64,000 nt of DNA from Pseudomonas sp. Bout1 (GCF_034314165.1 NZ_JAVIWK010000001.1:2061001-2125000); one strand, 5' to 3'; positions 1 through 10,518 are shown, counted from the first letter of the stretch. Notes: generated by a model not told the origin, from the letters alone. Numbers and translations: made by a program.

Positions 1-1796
1 TGGAAGGCATCACCGAACTGCGCGACGAGTCTGACAAAGACGGTATGCGGGTGGTGATCGAGCTGCGTCGTGGCGAAGTGCCTGAGGTGATCCTCAACAA
101 CCTCTACGCCCAGACCCAGCTGCAAAGCGTGTTTGGTATCAACGTAGTAGCACTGATCGACGGCCGCCCGCGCATCCTTAACCTCAAGGACCTGCTGGAA
201 GCCTTCGTACGTCACCGCCGCGAAGTGGTAACCCGCCGTACCGTGTTCGAACTGCGCAAGGCCCGCGAGCGCGGCCACATCCTGGAAGGCCAGGCGGTTG
301 CGCTGTCGAACATCGACCCGGTCATCGCCCTGATCAAGGCCTCGCCGACCCCGTCGGAAGCCAAAGAAGCGCTGATCAAGATGCCGTGGGAATCCAGCGC
401 CGTAGTGGCGATGGTTGAGCGTGCCGGTGCCGATTCGTGCCGTCCGGAGACCCTGGACCCACAATACGGCCTGCGCGACGGCAAGTATTTCCTGTCCCCG
501 GAACAGGCCCAGGCCATCCTGGAGCTGCGTCTGCACCGCCTGACCGGCCTGGAGCACGAAAAACTGCTGGCCGAGTACCAGGAGATTCTCAACCAGATCG
601 GCGAGCTGATCCGCATCCTCAACAGCGCTGTGCGCCTGATGGAAGTGATCCGCGAAGAGCTGGAAGTGATCCGCGCCGAATACGGCGACGTGCGCCGCAC
701 CGAGATTCTCGATGCCCGTCTCGACCTGACCCTGGGTGACATGATCCCGGAAGAAGATCGCGTCGTGACCATCTCCCACGGTGGCTATGCCAAGACCCAG
801 CCATTGGCTGCGTACCAGGCCCAGCGTCGTGGCGGTAAAGGCAAATCGGCTACCGGCGTCAAGGATGAGGACTACATCGCTCACCTGCTGGTTGCCAACA
901 GCCACACCACGCTGCTGCTGTTCTCCAGCAAGGGCAAGGTGTACTGGCTGAAAACCTATGAAATCCCGGAAGCCTCCCGCGCCGCCCGTGGTCGTCCGTT
1001 GGTCAACCTGCTGCCGCTGGACAGTGATGAATACATCACCACCATGCTGCCGGTAGACGAGTACACCGAAGGTCACTTCATCTTCATGGCAACTGCCATG
1101 GGCACCGTGAAGAAGACCCCGCTGGAATCTTTCAGCCGCCAACGCAGCGTGGGCCTCATCGCCCTGGAACTGGACGAAGGCGACGTATTGATCAGCGCGG
1201 CCATCACCGATGGCGAGCGTGAAGTCATGCTGTTCTCCGACGGCGGCAAGGTCACGCGCTTTAAGGAATCCGACGTTCGCGCCATGGGCCGTACCGCCCG
1301 CGGTGTGCGCGGCATGCGCCTGCCAGAAGGGCAGAAGCTGATTTCGATGCTGATCCCGGAAGAAGGCAGCGAGATCCTCACTGCTTCGGCCCGTGGCTAC
1401 GGCAAGCGTACCGCTATCAGCGAATTCCCTGAGTACAAGCGTGGCGGCCAAGGCGTTATCGCCATGGTCAGCAACGACCGCAACGGCCGCCTGGTCGGCG
1501 CGGTCCAGGTGCTGGATGGCGAGGAAATCATGCTGATTTCCGACCAGGGCACCTTGGTGCGTACCCGAGTTGATGAAGTGTCGAGCCTGGGTCGTAACAC
1601 CCAGGGTGTGACCTTGATCAAACTGGCCAGCGACGAGACGTTGGTAGGCCTGGAGCGTGTCCAGGAACCATCGGAAGTCGAAGGCGAGGAGCTGGAAGGC
1701 GAAGAGGTTGAGGGCGAGGTGATCGCCGGTGGTGATGACGCCGTCGACGAGCCAACACTCGACGCTGCTGCAGACGAAGAAGAACCGCAGGAATAA
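1..1796 (+). CDS. gyrA: DNA gyrase subunit A, 3' part (5' end outside window)
   Basis: GyrA is the DNA-breaking and rejoining subunit of gyrase (GyrA2GyrB2), the cytoplasmic topoisomerase that introduces negative supercoils. The frame is open from base 3 and has no start here, so the winged-helix part with the catalytic tyrosine lies upstream of the window. About 597 residues remain. They cover the end of the coiled-coil/tower region (for example [18 protein letters not shown] near 515-575), then the C-terminal DNA-wrapping pinwheel that opens with the GyrA box QRRGGKG near 820-840, and finally a very acidic tail rich in Glu/Asp. The product assignment is secure. A terminator-like hairpin follows the stop, which separates gyrA from serC transcriptionally. 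Confidence 0.97.
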   Translation, partial: EGITELRDESDKDGMRVVIELRRGEVPEVILNNLYAQTQLQSVFGINVVALIDGRPRILNLKDLLEAFVRHRREVVTRRTVFELRKARERGHILEGQAVALSNIDPVIALIKASPTPSEAKEALIKMPWESSAVVAMVERAGADSCRPETLDPQYGLRDGKYFLSPEQAQAILELRLHRLTGLEHEKLLAEYQEILNQIGELIRILNSAVRLMEVIREELEVIRAEYGDVRRTEILDARLDLTLGDMIPEEDRVVTISHGGYAKTQPLAAYQAQRRGGKGKSATGVKDEDYIAHLLVANSHTTLLLFSSKGKVYWLKTYEIPEASRAARGRPLVNLLPLDSDEYITTMLPVDEYTEGHFIFMATAMGTVKKTPLESFSRQRSVGLIALELDEGDVLISAAITDGEREVMLFSDGGKVTRFKESDVRAMGRTARGVRGMRLPEGQKLISMLIPEEGSEILTASARGYGKRTAISEFPEYKRGGQGVIAMVSNDRNGRLVGAVQVLDGEEIMLISDQGTLVRTRVDEVSSLGRNTQGVTLIKLASDETLVGLERVQEPSEVEGEELEGEEVEGEVIAGGDDAVDEPTLDAAADEEEPQE

Positions 1797-1806
1797 GCGG
1801 ACACAC

Positions 1807-1840
1807 AGGGGGCGGATGAAGATTCGCCCCCTTGTTGTTT
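1807..1840 (+). terminator. Rho-independent terminator after gyrA
   Basis: An 8-bp GC-rich stem (AGGGGGCG with CGCCCCCT) around a ten-base loop is followed by a T-rich stretch (TGTTGTTTGTT), ten bases after the gyrA stop. Confidence 0.8.
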
Positions 1841-1882
1841 GTTCCTTATGAAACAACACGTCCTCGGCCTGGACGCGATCAG

Positions 1883-1969
1883 TGTGGGAGCTGGCTTGCC
1901 TGCGATACGGGCGCCTCGGTCATTCAGTGATACCGCGGCGCGGCTATCGCAGGCAAGCCAGCTCCCACA
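1883..1969. repeat. REP-type inverted repeat pair between gyrA and serC
   Basis: Two copies of a REP-like sequence face each other: TGTGGGAGCTGGCTTGCC at 1883 and its complement ending at 1969. About 40 bases separate them. This is the usual arrangement of intergenic REP doublets in fluorescent pseudomonads. Similar pairs occur at 37953-38036 and 42704-42797 in this window, with slightly different cores. Confidence 0.85.
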
Positions 1970-2039
1970 GATGTACGCTCCAGGCAGAGGTTGTGGCCAA
2001 ATATGATTGCAGCCCCACCAAATCAAAGTGAGATTGGAT

Positions 2040-3125
2040 GTGAGCAAGAGAGCCTATAACTTCTGTGCCGGTCCCGCGGCGCTTCCTGAAGCAGTCCTGC
2101 AGCGTGCGCAGGGTGAACTCCTCGACTGGCATGGAAAAGGCCTCTCCGTGATGGAAATGAGCCATCGCAGCGATGAGTTCGTGTCCATTGCCACCAAGGC
2201 CGAGCAGGATATGCGCGACTTGCTGGGCATTCCGTCCGACTACAAAGTGCTGTTCCTGCAGGGTGGTGCGAGCCAGCAGTTCGCCCAGATTCCATTGAAC
2301 CTGCTGCCGGAAGACGGCACTGCCGACTATATCGACACCGGTATCTGGGGTCAGAAGGCCATTGAAGAAGCCTCTCGTTATGGTCACGTCAACGTGGCGG
2401 GCACGGCCAAGCCTTACGACTACTTCGCCATTCCCGGTCAGAACGAGTGGAAACTCTCGAAAGACGCGGCCTATGTTCACTATGTAGCGAACGAAACCAT
2501 CGGCGGCCTGGAGTTCGACTGGGTGCCGGAGGTGGGTGATGTACCGCTGGTGTGCGACATGTCTTCGGACATCCTGTCGCGCCCTATCGATGTATCCAGG
2601 TACGGCATGATCTACGCCGGCGCGCAGAAGAACATCGGCCCGAGCGGCATCGTGGTCAACATCATCCGTGAAGACCTGTTGGGTCGCGCCCGCTCGGTGT
2701 GCCCGACCATGCTCAATTACAAGGTCGCGGCCGATAACGGCTCGATGTACAACACCCCGCCGGCGTTCGCCTGGTACCTGTCGGGCCTGGTGTTCGAATG
2801 GCTGAAAGAGCAGGGCGGTGTGGCTGCCATGGGCAAGCTCAACGAAGAGAAGAAACGTACCCTGTACGACTTCATCGACGCGAGCGGCCTGTACAGCAAC
2901 CCGATCAACCTGACGGACCGCTCGTGGATGAACGTGCCGTTCCGCCTGGCGGATGACCGCCTGGACAAGCCATTCCTGGCTGGCGCCGACGAGCGCGGCT
3001 TGTTGAACCTCAAGGGCCACCGTTCGGTAGGTGGCATGCGCGCCTCCATCTATAACGCTGTCGATATCCACGCCGTCAAGGCGCTGGTGGCTTACATGGC
3101 AGAGTTCGAAAAGGAACACGGCTAA
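2040..3125 (+). CDS. serC: Phosphoserine aminotransferase
   Basis: SerC is a PLP enzyme. It converts 3-phosphohydroxypyruvate plus glutamate to phosphoserine (serine synthesis) and also acts in the pyridoxal phosphate route. I chose the GTG at 2040 (VSKRAYNFCAGPAALP), which gives 361 residues, the normal family length; the in-frame codon at 2007 would add eleven unlikely residues. The PLP-binding lysine is about K197 in AGAQKNIGPSG, and the C-terminal GHRSVGGMRAS motif is typical. The stop TAA shares its last base with the pheA start (TAATG), so translation is probably coupled. It is the first gene of the aromatic supraoperon that runs to rpsA, an order established for pseudomonads. Confidence 0.97.
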   Translation: MSKRAYNFCAGPAALPEAVLQRAQGELLDWHGKGLSVMEMSHRSDEFVSIATKAEQDMRDLLGIPSDYKVLFLQGGASQQFAQIPLNLLPEDGTADYIDTGIWGQKAIEEASRYGHVNVAGTAKPYDYFAIPGQNEWKLSKDAAYVHYVANETIGGLEFDWVPEVGDVPLVCDMSSDILSRPIDVSRYGMIYAGAQKNIGPSGIVVNIIREDLLGRARSVCPTMLNYKVAADNGSMYNTPPAFAWYLSGLVFEWLKEQGGVAAMGKLNEEKKRTLYDFIDASGLYSNPINLTDRSWMNVPFRLADDRLDKPFLAGADERGLLNLKGHRSVGGMRASIYNAVDIHAVKALVAYMAEFEKEHG

Positions 3126-4219
3126 TGTCTGAGCAAGAACTCAAGGCTCTGCGCGTACGCATTGACAGCCTGGACGAGAAAGTCCTGGAGCTGATCAGTG
3201 AGCGCGCGCGGTGCGCCCAGGAAGTTGCACGGGTGAAAATGGCCTCCCTGGCTGAAGGCGAAGTGCCGGTGTTCTACCGTCCGGAGCGTGAGGCCCAGGT
3301 GCTCAAGCGCGTGATGGAGCGTAACAAGGGGCCGTTGGGCAACGAAGAGATGGCGCGGTTGTTCCGCGAAATCATGTCTTCGTGCCTGGCACTGGAGCAG
3401 CCGCTGAAAGTGGCTTACCTGGGCCCTGAAGGCACTTTCACTCAAGCCGCCGCCATGAAGCACTTTGGCCACGCCGTAATCAGCAAGCCAATGGCTGCGA
3501 TCGACGAAGTGTTCCGTGAAGTGGCCGCTGGTGCGGTGAATTTTGGCGTGGTGCCGGTAGAAAACTCCACCGAAGGCGCGGTCAACCACACCCTCGACAG
3601 CTTCCTTGAGCACGACATGGTGATCTGCGGCGAAGTCGAGCTGCGTATCCACCACCACCTGCTGGTGGGCGAAAACACCAAGACCGACAGCATCAGTCGC
3701 ATCTACTCCCACGCCCAGTCCCTGGCCCAGTGCCGCAAGTGGCTGGACGCGCACTACCCGAACGTGGAGCGCGTGGCGGTGTCGAGCAACGCCGAAGCGG
3801 CAAAGCGGGTCAAGGGCGAGTGGAATTCGGCGGCAATTGCCGGTGATATGGCCGCTGGCCTGTACGGCCTGACGCGCCTGGCCGAGAAAATCGAGGATCG
3901 CCCGGATAACTCCACGCGCTTCTTGATGATCGGCAGCCAGGAAGTGCCGCCGACCGGCGACGACAAGACATCGATCATCGTCTCCATGAGCAACAAGCCC
4001 GGCGCGCTGCATGAGCTGCTGGTGCCGTTCCACGACAACGGGATTGACCTGACGCGAATCGAGACTCGTCCTTCGCGCAGCGGTAAATGGACTTATGTGT
4101 TCTTTATCGACTTCGTCGGCCACCACCGTGACCCGCTGGTCAAGGGTGTGCTCGAGAAAATCAGTCAGGAAGCCGTGGCACTCAAGGTGCTGGGCTCTTA
4201 CCCGAAAGCGGTTTTGTGA
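3125..4219 (+). CDS. pheA: P-protein: chorismate mutase / prephenate dehydratase
   Basis: This bifunctional cytoplasmic enzyme turns chorismate into prephenate and then phenylpyruvate for phenylalanine. The order in its 364 residues is: an AroQ-type chorismate mutase helix bundle at about 1-90 (LRVRIDSLDEKVLELI), a prephenate dehydratase domain at about 97-275 starting VAYLGPEGTFTQ, with the family threonine-arginine motif in DNSTRFL, and a C-terminal ACT domain (GALHELLVPFHDNGIDLTRIE) that in this family binds phenylalanine for feedback inhibition. The ATG overlaps the serC stop by one base. hisC follows after nine bases, so the two are almost certainly co-transcribed. Confidence 0.97.
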   Translation: MSEQELKALRVRIDSLDEKVLELISERARCAQEVARVKMASLAEGEVPVFYRPEREAQVLKRVMERNKGPLGNEEMARLFREIMSSCLALEQPLKVAYLGPEGTFTQAAAMKHFGHAVISKPMAAIDEVFREVAAGAVNFGVVPVENSTEGAVNHTLDSFLEHDMVICGEVELRIHHHLLVGENTKTDSISRIYSHAQSLAQCRKWLDAHYPNVERVAVSSNAEAAKRVKGEWNSAAIAGDMAAGLYGLTRLAEKIEDRPDNSTRFLMIGSQEVPPTGDDKTSIIVSMSNKPGALHELLVPFHDNGIDLTRIETRPSRSGKWTYVFFIDFVGHHRDPLVKGVLEKISQEAVALKVLGSYPKAVL

Positions 4220-4228
4220 GGCTTTAAC

Positions 4229-5341
4229 ATGAGTGGCAACTTCCTCGCCCTGGCACAGCCGGGCGTGCAACAACTGTCGCCTTACGTTCCGGGCAAGCCT
4301 GTGGACGAGCTGGCGCGTGAGCTGAACCTGGATCCGTCGAAGATCGTCAAGCTGGCCAGTAACGAAAACCCGTTGGGCCCAAGCCCCAAGGTATTGGCGG
4401 CGATTCGTGATGCGCTGGCTGAGTTGACCCGTTATCCCGATGGTAATGGCTTTGCGCTCAAATCCCTGTTGGCGGAAAAATGCCGGGTTGGCCTGAGCCA
4501 GGTGACCCTGGGTAACGGCTCCAACGACATTCTGGAGCTGGTCGGCCGTGCCTATCTGGCGCCGGGCCTGAACGCAGTGTTCAGCGAACACGCATTTGCG
4601 GTGTATCCGATCGTGACCCAGGCCGTGGGCGCTGAAGCGCGCGTGATTCCTGCGAAAGATTGGGGCCATGACCTGCCGGCCATGTTGGCGGCCATTGATG
4701 GCCTGACTCGCGTCGTGTTCATCGCCAACCCGAATAACCCGACCGGCACCTGGTTCAGCGCCGAGGTGCTGGACAACTTCCTGCAGGACGTGCCGGAGCA
4801 TGTACTGGTGGTGCTCGACGAGGCATACATCGAGTACGCCGAAGGCAGTGACCTGCCGGACGGCCTGGATTTCCTTGCGGCTTATCCGAACTTGCTGGTC
4901 TCACGCACTTTCTCCAAGGCTTATGGCCTGGCGTCGCTGCGGGTCGGTTACGGCCTGTCGACTGCGGTGGTGGCCGATGTGCTGAACCGTGTTCGCCAGC
5001 CATTCAACGTCAACAGCCTCGCGCTGGCGGCGGCTTGCGCTGCGGTGCAGGACGCCGAGTACTTGGAAGAAGGCCGTCGCCTCAACGAAAGCGGCATGTT
5101 GCAGTTGCAGGAAGGCTTTCGTGAGTTGGGCTTGGGCTGGATCCCGTCCAAGGGCAACTTCATTTGTGTCGACCTTGGTCAAGTGGCTGCTCCTGTGTTC
5201 CAGGGCTTGCTGCGTGAGGGTGTGATCGTACGTCCGGTGGCCAACTATGGCATGCCGAACCACCTGCGCATCACCATTGGTCTGCCTGCTGAGAACAGCC
5301 GCTTCCTTGAGGCGCTGGCCAAGGTTCTGGCTCGTGGTTGA
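4229..5341 (+). CDS. hisC: Histidinol-phosphate / aromatic aminotransferase (HisC family)
   Basis: This class I/II PLP aminotransferase of 370 residues has the HisC family pattern: ASNENPLGPSPK near the N-terminus, NPNNPTG in the middle, and SRTFSKAYGLASLR carrying the PLP lysine at about K230. In pseudomonads this supraoperon copy (called HisHb/HisC2 in older work) is considered able to transaminate both imidazole-acetol phosphate and aromatic keto acids. Its position between pheA and tyrA fits the last step of Phe/Tyr synthesis. Whether it also serves histidine synthesis cannot be decided here, because no other his gene is in the window. The stop is 28 bases before the chosen tyrA start. 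Confidence 0.94.
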   Translation: MSGNFLALAQPGVQQLSPYVPGKPVDELARELNLDPSKIVKLASNENPLGPSPKVLAAIRDALAELTRYPDGNGFALKSLLAEKCRVGLSQVTLGNGSNDILELVGRAYLAPGLNAVFSEHAFAVYPIVTQAVGAEARVIPAKDWGHDLPAMLAAIDGLTRVVFIANPNNPTGTWFSAEVLDNFLQDVPEHVLVVLDEAYIEYAEGSDLPDGLDFLAAYPNLLVSRTFSKAYGLASLRVGYGLSTAVVADVLNRVRQPFNVNSLALAAACAAVQDAEYLEEGRRLNESGMLQLQEGFRELGLGWIPSKGNFICVDLGQVAAPVFQGLLREGVIVRPVANYGMPNHLRITIGLPAENSRFLEALAKVLARG

Positions 5342-5369
5342 TGTCACTGCATTGCAACCTGCTGTGCCT

Positions 5370-7580
5370 ATGATCGGTCGCCTGGTGGTGGTCGGTCTGG
5401 GATTGATCGGCGGCTCCTTCGCCAAGGGCTTGCGGGAAAGCGGCCTGTGTGGCGAGGTGGTCGGTGTGGACCTGGACCCGCAATCGCGCAAGTTGGCGGT
5501 TGAGTTGGGTGTGGTGGATCGTTGCGAGGCGGACCTGGCGGTTGCCTGTCAGGGGGCGGATGTCATTCAGTTGGCGGTGCCGATCCTGGCCATGGAAAAA
5601 ATGCTGGCGCTGTTGGCCGGCATGGACCTTGGCCAGGCAATCCTTACCGACGTCGGCAGTGCCAAGGGCAATGTCGTGCGTGCCGCGCGGATGGCGTTTG
5701 GAGGCATGCCAGCGCGCTTTGTGCCCGGGCACCCGATTGCCGGTTCCGAGCAGAGTGGGGTGGAGGCGTCCAATGCGCAGTTATTCCGTCGCCATAAAGT
5801 GATTCTGACGCCGCTGGACGAAACCGATCCTGCGGCACTGGCCGTGGTGGATCGGCTCTGGCGCGAGTTGGGCGCGGATGTTGAGCATATGCAGGTCGAG
5901 CGCCACGATGAAGTGTTGGCGGCGACCAGCCACCTGCCGCATTTGCTGGCGTTTGGCCTGGTGGACTCGCTGGCCAAACGCAATGAGAACCTCGATATTT
6001 TCCGATACGCCGCCGGTGGGTTCCGTGATTTTACCCGGATCGCCGGCAGCGACCCGGTGATGTGGCATGACATCTTTCTCGCCAACCGCGATGCGGTGTT
6101 GCGCACTCTGGATACGTTTCGCAGCGACCTCGACGCCTTGCGCGATGCGGTCGATGCCGGCGACGGGCATCAGTTGTTGGGCGTGTTCACCCGTGCGCGG
6201 GTGGCGCGGGAGCATTTCAGCAAGATTCTGGCGCGTCGGGCTTATATGGATGCTGCTGCAAATGCGGATGACCTGGTGTTTCTCGCCAGCCCTGGTGGCC
6301 GCTTGAGCGGGCAGATTCGGGTGCCCGGGGATAAATCGATTTCTCATCGCTCGATCATGCTGGGCTCCCTCGCAGACGGTATTACTGAGGTAGAAGGTTT
6401 TTTGGAGGGTGAAGACGCCCTGGCAACCTTGCAGGCGTTTCGCGACATGGGCGTGGTGATTGAAGGCCCGCACCATGGGCGCGTCACCATTCATGGGGTT
6501 GGCCTGCATGGCTTGAAGCCGGCGCCAGGCCCGATCTACCTCGGTAACTCCGGTACATCCATGCGGCTGTTGTCCGGTTTGCTGGCGGCCCAGCGCTTCG
6601 ACAGCGTGTTGACCGGTGATGCATCGTTGTCCAAGCGCCCCATGAGCCGGGTGGCCAAACCATTGCGCGAGATGGGCGCGGTGATCGAGACCGGGCCGCA
6701 AGGGCGGCCGCCGCTGACCATTCGGGGCGGTCAGGCGCTCAAGGGCTTGGACTATGCATTACCGATGGCCAGTGCCCAGGTTAAATCCTGCCTGTTGCTG
6801 GCCGGGTTGTATGCCGAGGGTAAAACCTCGATAACCGAGCCGGCGCCTACACGCGACCATACCGAGCGGATGTTGCGGGGTTTTGGTTGTCCGGTGGAGG
6901 TAGTGGGGGCTACGGCTTCGGTCGAGTCGGGTCATTCGCTTACCGCAACGCATATCGAGGTGCCGGGGGATATTTCCTCCTCGGCGTTTTTCCTGGTGGC
7001 CGCTTCGATTGCCGAAGGCTCCGAGCTGTTGCTTGAGCATGTGGGCATCAATCCGACCCGTACCGGGGTGATCGATATCCTGCGGCTGATGGGCGCGGAT
7101 ATCAGCCTGCAAAACCAGCGGGAAGTGGGTGGTGAGCCTGTTGCGGACCTGCGCGTTCGCGCGGCGCCGCTGAAGGGGATCGAGATTCCCGAGGCGTTGG
7201 TTCCGCTGGCTATCGATGAGTTCCCGGTGCTGTTCGTGGCGGCGGCGTGCGCTGAAGGCCGAACGGTATTGCGCGGGGCGCAGGAGTTGCGGGTCAAGGA
7301 GTCCGACCGGATCCAGGTCATGGCCGACGGTCTGCTCGCGCTGGGCGTAAAGTGCGAACCGACACCTGATGGGATTATTATTGATGGTGGCGTGATAGGC
7401 GGTGGTGAAGTCCATGCCCATGGCGATCACCGGATTGCCATGGCCTTCAGCGTGGCTTCGCTGCGAGCGGCCGCGCCGATTCGTATCCATGACTGTGCCA
7501 ACGTGGCTACGTCTTTTCCGAATTTTCTTACACTGTGTGCCCACGTCGGCATTCGTGTTGCCCAAGAGGCTCAATTGTGA
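5370..7580 (+). CDS. tyrA-aroA: Fused prephenate/arogenate dehydrogenase (TyrA) and EPSP synthase (AroA)
   Basis: This is one polypeptide of about 736 residues with two catalytic units. The N-terminal part (about 1-300) is a TyrA NAD(P)-dependent dehydrogenase with the Rossmann motif [14 protein letters not shown] and the substrate segment [11 protein letters not shown]. The C-terminal part (about 305-735) is EPSP synthase with GDKSISHRS (K322, shikimate-phosphate site), GNSGTSMRL and the late motif KESDRI. The frame is open back to 5247, but the ATG at 5370 ([15 protein letters not shown]) begins exactly at the Rossmann strand and leaves a natural gap after hisC. The fusion is established in pseudomonads and links a mid-pathway step (AroA) to a terminal one (TyrA). 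The stop overlaps the cmk GTG (GTGA). Confidence 0.96.
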   Translation: MIGRLVVVGLGLIGGSFAKGLRESGLCGEVVGVDLDPQSRKLAVELGVVDRCEADLAVACQGADVIQLAVPILAMEKMLALLAGMDLGQAILTDVGSAKGNVVRAARMAFGGMPARFVPGHPIAGSEQSGVEASNAQLFRRHKVILTPLDETDPAALAVVDRLWRELGADVEHMQVERHDEVLAATSHLPHLLAFGLVDSLAKRNENLDIFRYAAGGFRDFTRIAGSDPVMWHDIFLANRDAVLRTLDTFRSDLDALRDAVDAGDGHQLLGVFTRARVAREHFSKILARRAYMDAAANADDLVFLASPGGRLSGQIRVPGDKSISHRSIMLGSLADGITEVEGFLEGEDALATLQAFRDMGVVIEGPHHGRVTIHGVGLHGLKPAPGPIYLGNSGTSMRLLSGLLAAQRFDSVLTGDASLSKRPMSRVAKPLREMGAVIETGPQGRPPLTIRGGQALKGLDYALPMASAQVKSCLLLAGLYAEGKTSITEPAPTRDHTERMLRGFGCPVEVVGATASVESGHSLTATHIEVPGDISSSAFFLVAASIAEGSELLLEHVGINPTRTGVIDILRLMGADISLQNQREVGGEPVADLRVRAAPLKGIEIPEALVPLAIDEFPVLFVAAACAEGRTVLRGAQELRVKESDRIQVMADGLLALGVKCEPTPDGIIIDGGVIGGGEVHAHGDHRIAMAFSVASLRAAAPIRIHDCANVATSFPNFLTLCAHVGIRVAQEAQL

Positions 7581-8266
7581 ATATCAAAGCACCGGTGATT
7601 ACCATCGACGGGCCAAGCGGCTCGGGCAAAGGCACGATCGCCGGCATCCTGGCCAAGCGCCTGGGCTGGTGCCTGCTGGATTCCGGGGCGCTGTACCGCT
7701 TGCTGGCTTTTGCCGCACGCAACCATGGCGTCGACCTGACCAACGAAGAGTCGCTGAAGTTGCTGGCTGCGCATTTGGACGTGCAGTTCGTCGGGGCGAC
7801 GGAAGGTCATCCTCAGCGCATCATCCTGGAAGGGGACGATGTGACCGATGACTTGCGTAACGAGCAAGTCGGTTCCTGGGCCTCCCAGGTCGCCGCATTG
7901 CCGGCGGTGCGCGACGCGTTGCTGCAGCGCCAGCGGGCTTTCCAGGAACCGCCGGGGCTTGTGGCGGACGGCCGCGACATGGGCACGGTGGTATTTCCCG
8001 AGGCGCCACTGAAGATTTTCCTGACCGCCAGCGCCGAGGAACGGGCCCGTCGCCGTTACTTGCAGTTGAAGGGCAAAGTCGATGGTGTTAGTCTGTCGAG
8101 TCTGCTAGATGAGATCCGTGCACGTGATGAACGTGACACCCAGCGTGCGGTAGCCCCGCTCAAGCCGGCGGCTGACGCCATACAGCTGGATTCCACGGAG
8201 TTGTCCATCGAGCAGGTGCTGGAACGCATCTTGAGTGAAATCGCCATTCGCGATATCGCCGGATGA
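7577..8266 (+). CDS. cmk: Cytidylate kinase
   Basis: Cmk phosphorylates CMP and dCMP with ATP, recycling nucleotides from RNA turnover and lipid synthesis. The P-loop is [12 protein letters not shown], with later family motifs [11 protein letters not shown] and the lid-region arginines [12 protein letters not shown] chose GTG at 7577 because it overlaps the tyrA-aroA stop (GTGA) and gives 229 residues, the usual length; the in-frame codon at 7535 lies inside aroA. The cmk-rpsA neighbourhood is widely conserved in gammaproteobacteria. A gap of about 120 bases containing paired hairpins separates it from rpsA. Confidence 0.96.
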   Translation: MNIKAPVITIDGPSGSGKGTIAGILAKRLGWCLLDSGALYRLLAFAARNHGVDLTNEESLKLLAAHLDVQFVGATEGHPQRIILEGDDVTDDLRNEQVGSWASQVAALPAVRDALLQRQRAFQEPPGLVADGRDMGTVVFPEAPLKIFLTASAEERARRRYLQLKGKVDGVSLSSLLDEIRARDERDTQRAVAPLKPAADAIQLDSTELSIEQVLERILSEIAIRDIAG

Positions 8267-8325
8267 CCAAGAAGGCCGCAGGGGACCAGTCATAGTCCTG
8301 TGGTGCTTCTTTTAATTGAAACTGA

Positions 8326-8385
8326 CCCATACCGTCTGGGGTGTGGAGATGGGCGTATTCTTCGCCCTTATCAACAGGAATTAAA
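8326..8385 (+). promoter_or_regulatory. Structured leader of rpsA, possible S1 autoregulatory site
   Basis: Two hairpins sit directly before the rpsA ribosome site: CCATACC/GGTGTGG (8327-8346, one G-U pair) and GGGCG/CGCCC (8351-8367). They are followed by an A/T-rich segment with a modest SD (AGGA) and the ATG at 8386. In E. coli, rpsA translation is controlled by S1 binding to a folded leader with a weak SD. The analogy is inference; no binding data are visible here. Confidence 0.4.
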
Positions 8386-10077
8386 ATGAGCGAAAGCTTT
8401 GCGGAACTCTTTGAAGAAAGCCTAAAAACCCTGAACCTTCAGGCAGGCTCCATCATCACCGGTGTTATCGTTGATATCGATTACCAAGCTCGCTGGGTAA
8501 CCGTTCACGCTGGTCTGAAGTCTGAAGCTCTGATCCCGCTGGAACAGTTCTACAACGATGCTGGTGACCTGACTATCAATGTCGGTGACGAAGTTCACGT
8601 TGCTCTGGACTCGGTTGAAGACGGTTTCGGTGAAACCAAGCTGTCCCGTGAAAAAGCCAAGCGCGCTGAATGCTGGATTGTTCTCGAAGCAGCCTTCGCA
8701 GCTGAAGAAGTGGTCAAGGGCGTTATCAACGGTAAGGTTAAAGGCGGCTTCACTGTCGACGTTAACGGCATCCGTGCGTTCCTGCCAGGTTCTTTGGTCG
8801 ACGTTCGTCCTGTGCGCGACACCACGCACCTGGAAGGCAAAGAACTCGAATTCAAGGTCATCAAGCTCGACCAGAAGCGCAACAACGTTGTCGTTTCCCG
8901 TCGCAGCGTCCTGGAAGCAGAGAACTCCGCCGAGCGTGAAGCTCTGCTGGAATCCCTGCAGGAAGGCCAACAAGTCAAAGGTATCGTCAAGAACCTCACC
9001 GATTACGGCGCATTCGTCGATCTGGGTGGCGTCGATGGCCTGCTGCACATTACCGACATGGCTTGGAAGCGTATCAAGCATCCATCGGAAATCGTCAACG
9101 TTGGCGACGAGATCGATGTCAAGGTTCTGAAGTACGATCGTGAGCGCAACCGTGTCTCCCTGGGCTTGAAGCAGCTGGGCGAAGATCCATGGGTCGCTAT
9201 CAAGGCTCGTTACCCAGAAAGCACTCGCGTTACCGCGCGTGTTACCAACCTGACCGACTACGGCTGCTTCGCAGAGCTGGAAGAAGGCGTGGAAGGCCTG
9301 GTACACGTTTCCGAAATGGACTGGACCAACAAGAACATCCACCCTTCGAAAGTCGTACAAGTCGGCGACGAAGTGGAAGTTATGGTTCTGGACATCGACG
9401 AAGAGCGTCGTCGTATCTCCCTGGGCATCAAGCAGTGCAAATCTAACCCATGGGAAGATTTCTCTGGCCAGTTCAACAAGGGCGATAAAATCTCCGGCAC
9501 CATCAAGTCGATCACCGATTTCGGTATCTTCATTGGTCTGGACGGCGGCATCGACGGCCTGGTTCACCTGTCCGACATCTCCTGGAACGAAGTGGGCGAA
9601 GAAGCTGTTCGTCGTTTCAAGAAGGGCGACGAGCTGGACACCGTTATCCTGTCGGTTGACCCAGAGCGTGAGCGTATCTCCCTGGGTATCAAGCAACTGG
9701 AAAGCGATCCGTTCTCCGAGTACGTACAAGAGAACGACAAAGGCGCAATCGTTAAGGGCATCGTGAAGGAAGTTGACGCTAAAGGCGCCATCATCACTTT
9801 GGCCGACGATATCGAAGCGACTCTGAAAGCCTCCGAAATCAGCCGTGACCGCGTTGAAGACGCGCGTAACGTTCTGAAAGAAGGCGAAGAAGTAGAAGCC
9901 AAGATCATCAGCGTTGACCGCAAGAGCCGCGTAATCCAACTCTCCATCAAGTCGAAAGATGATGCTGAAGAGAAAGAAGCAATCCAGAGCCTGCGCGATA
10001 AGCCAGCTGCTGCTGATGCTCCAGTTGACACCACTCTTGGTGCTCTGCTGCGCGCACAAATGGAAAAACAGAACTAA
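8386..10077 (+). CDS. rpsA: 30S ribosomal protein S1
   Basis: S1 is the large, acidic RNA-binding protein of the small ribosomal subunit. It recruits mRNAs with structured or weak leaders. The 563-residue product has the family pattern of six S1 (OB-fold) repeats. The later copies are clear from the recurring [33 protein letters not shown] and [17 protein letters not shown] segments and the repeated (V/I)SLG(L/I)KQ ends. I chose the ATG at 8386 ([13 protein letters not shown]), the conserved N-terminus, rather than the codon at 8341, which lies in the leader hairpins. Codon use is strongly biased, as in highly expressed genes. A strong terminator follows. Confidence 0.98.
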   Translation: MSESFAELFEESLKTLNLQAGSIITGVIVDIDYQARWVTVHAGLKSEALIPLEQFYNDAGDLTINVGDEVHVALDSVEDGFGETKLSREKAKRAECWIVLEAAFAAEEVVKGVINGKVKGGFTVDVNGIRAFLPGSLVDVRPVRDTTHLEGKELEFKVIKLDQKRNNVVVSRRSVLEAENSAEREALLESLQEGQQVKGIVKNLTDYGAFVDLGGVDGLLHITDMAWKRIKHPSEIVNVGDEIDVKVLKYDRERNRVSLGLKQLGEDPWVAIKARYPESTRVTARVTNLTDYGCFAELEEGVEGLVHVSEMDWTNKNIHPSKVVQVGDEVEVMVLDIDEERRRISLGIKQCKSNPWEDFSGQFNKGDKISGTIKSITDFGIFIGLDGGIDGLVHLSDISWNEVGEEAVRRFKKGDELDTVILSVDPERERISLGIKQLESDPFSEYVQENDKGAIVKGIVKEVDAKGAIITLADDIEATLKASEISRDRVEDARNVLKEGEEVEAKIISVDRKSRVIQLSIKSKDDAEEKEAIQSLRDKPAAADAPVDTTLGALLRAQMEKQN

Positions 10078-10095
10078 GTTCTGCTAGACCATAGA

Positions 10096-10126
10096 AAAAG
10101 GGCGACTTCGGTCGCCCTTTTTTGTG
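10096..10126 (+). terminator. Rho-independent terminator after rpsA
   Basis: The stem AAAGGGCGAC with its complement closes around a CTTCGG-type tetraloop region and is followed by a T run (TTTTTTG). It lies about 20 bases after the rpsA stop. Confidence 0.92.
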
Positions 10127-10236
10127 CCTGTAATTTAATAGCTTGGCGACCCAGAACCTCGAAGGGTTTATAGATGTCAGAACCGTATATAGGTCTTGGA
10201 GGCCTGTTCCCAGGCTCTCCGGTAATAGGGGGCGCA

Positions 10237-10518
10237 ATGAACAAGCTTATCTTGGTTGTCGCCTTGGCAATGCTGGCCGGGTGCGCCGCTGGGGCCAAGA
10301 CGCATGCTCGGCATGGTGTAAGCGGTGTTGAAATTGACTGTTCGGGGTTGGGGGGCAACTGGGGCCGGTGCGAGAAGCGCGCAGAGCGCGAGTGCAATGG
10401 CCGGGGTTACAAGGTCGTGGCCCGGTCCAGCGATGCCAAGGACGAGGAGGGTGATTATCTCTTCGGGTGGAATCCGGCGGGTGCCGTTACTCGCACGATG
10501 CTGGTGACCTGCAATTGA
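10237..10518 (+). CDS. Small predicted lipoprotein, unknown function
   Basis: I do not recognise a function for this 93-residue protein. The N-terminus MNKLILVVALAMLAGCAAG is a lipoprotein signal with lipobox LAGC, giving a predicted lipidated Cys16 after cleavage. The mature part is small and cysteine-containing (DCSGLGGNWGRCEKRAERECNGRGY, with another Cys near the end). The spaced cysteines suggest a disulfide-stabilised periplasmic or outer-membrane-anchored domain. I chose the ATG at 10237 because TAGGGGG lies just upstream and the signal peptide begins there; the frame is open further upstream. It is an isolated gene between the rpsA terminator and ihfB. Confidence 0.75.
   Translation: MNKLILVVALAMLAGCAAGAKTHARHGVSGVEIDCSGLGGNWGRCEKRAERECNGRGYKVVARSSDAKDEEGDYLFGWNPAGAVTRTMLVTCN

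Noticed and set aside
1944..4801. Long open frames on the minus strand opposite serC, pheA and hisC
   Set aside because: They are antisense shadows of GC-rich, strongly supported genes and have no family motifs or SD sequences.
8422..10059. 545-codon minus-strand frame opposite rpsA
   Set aside because: Shadow of rpsA; its repeats simply mirror the S1 domains.
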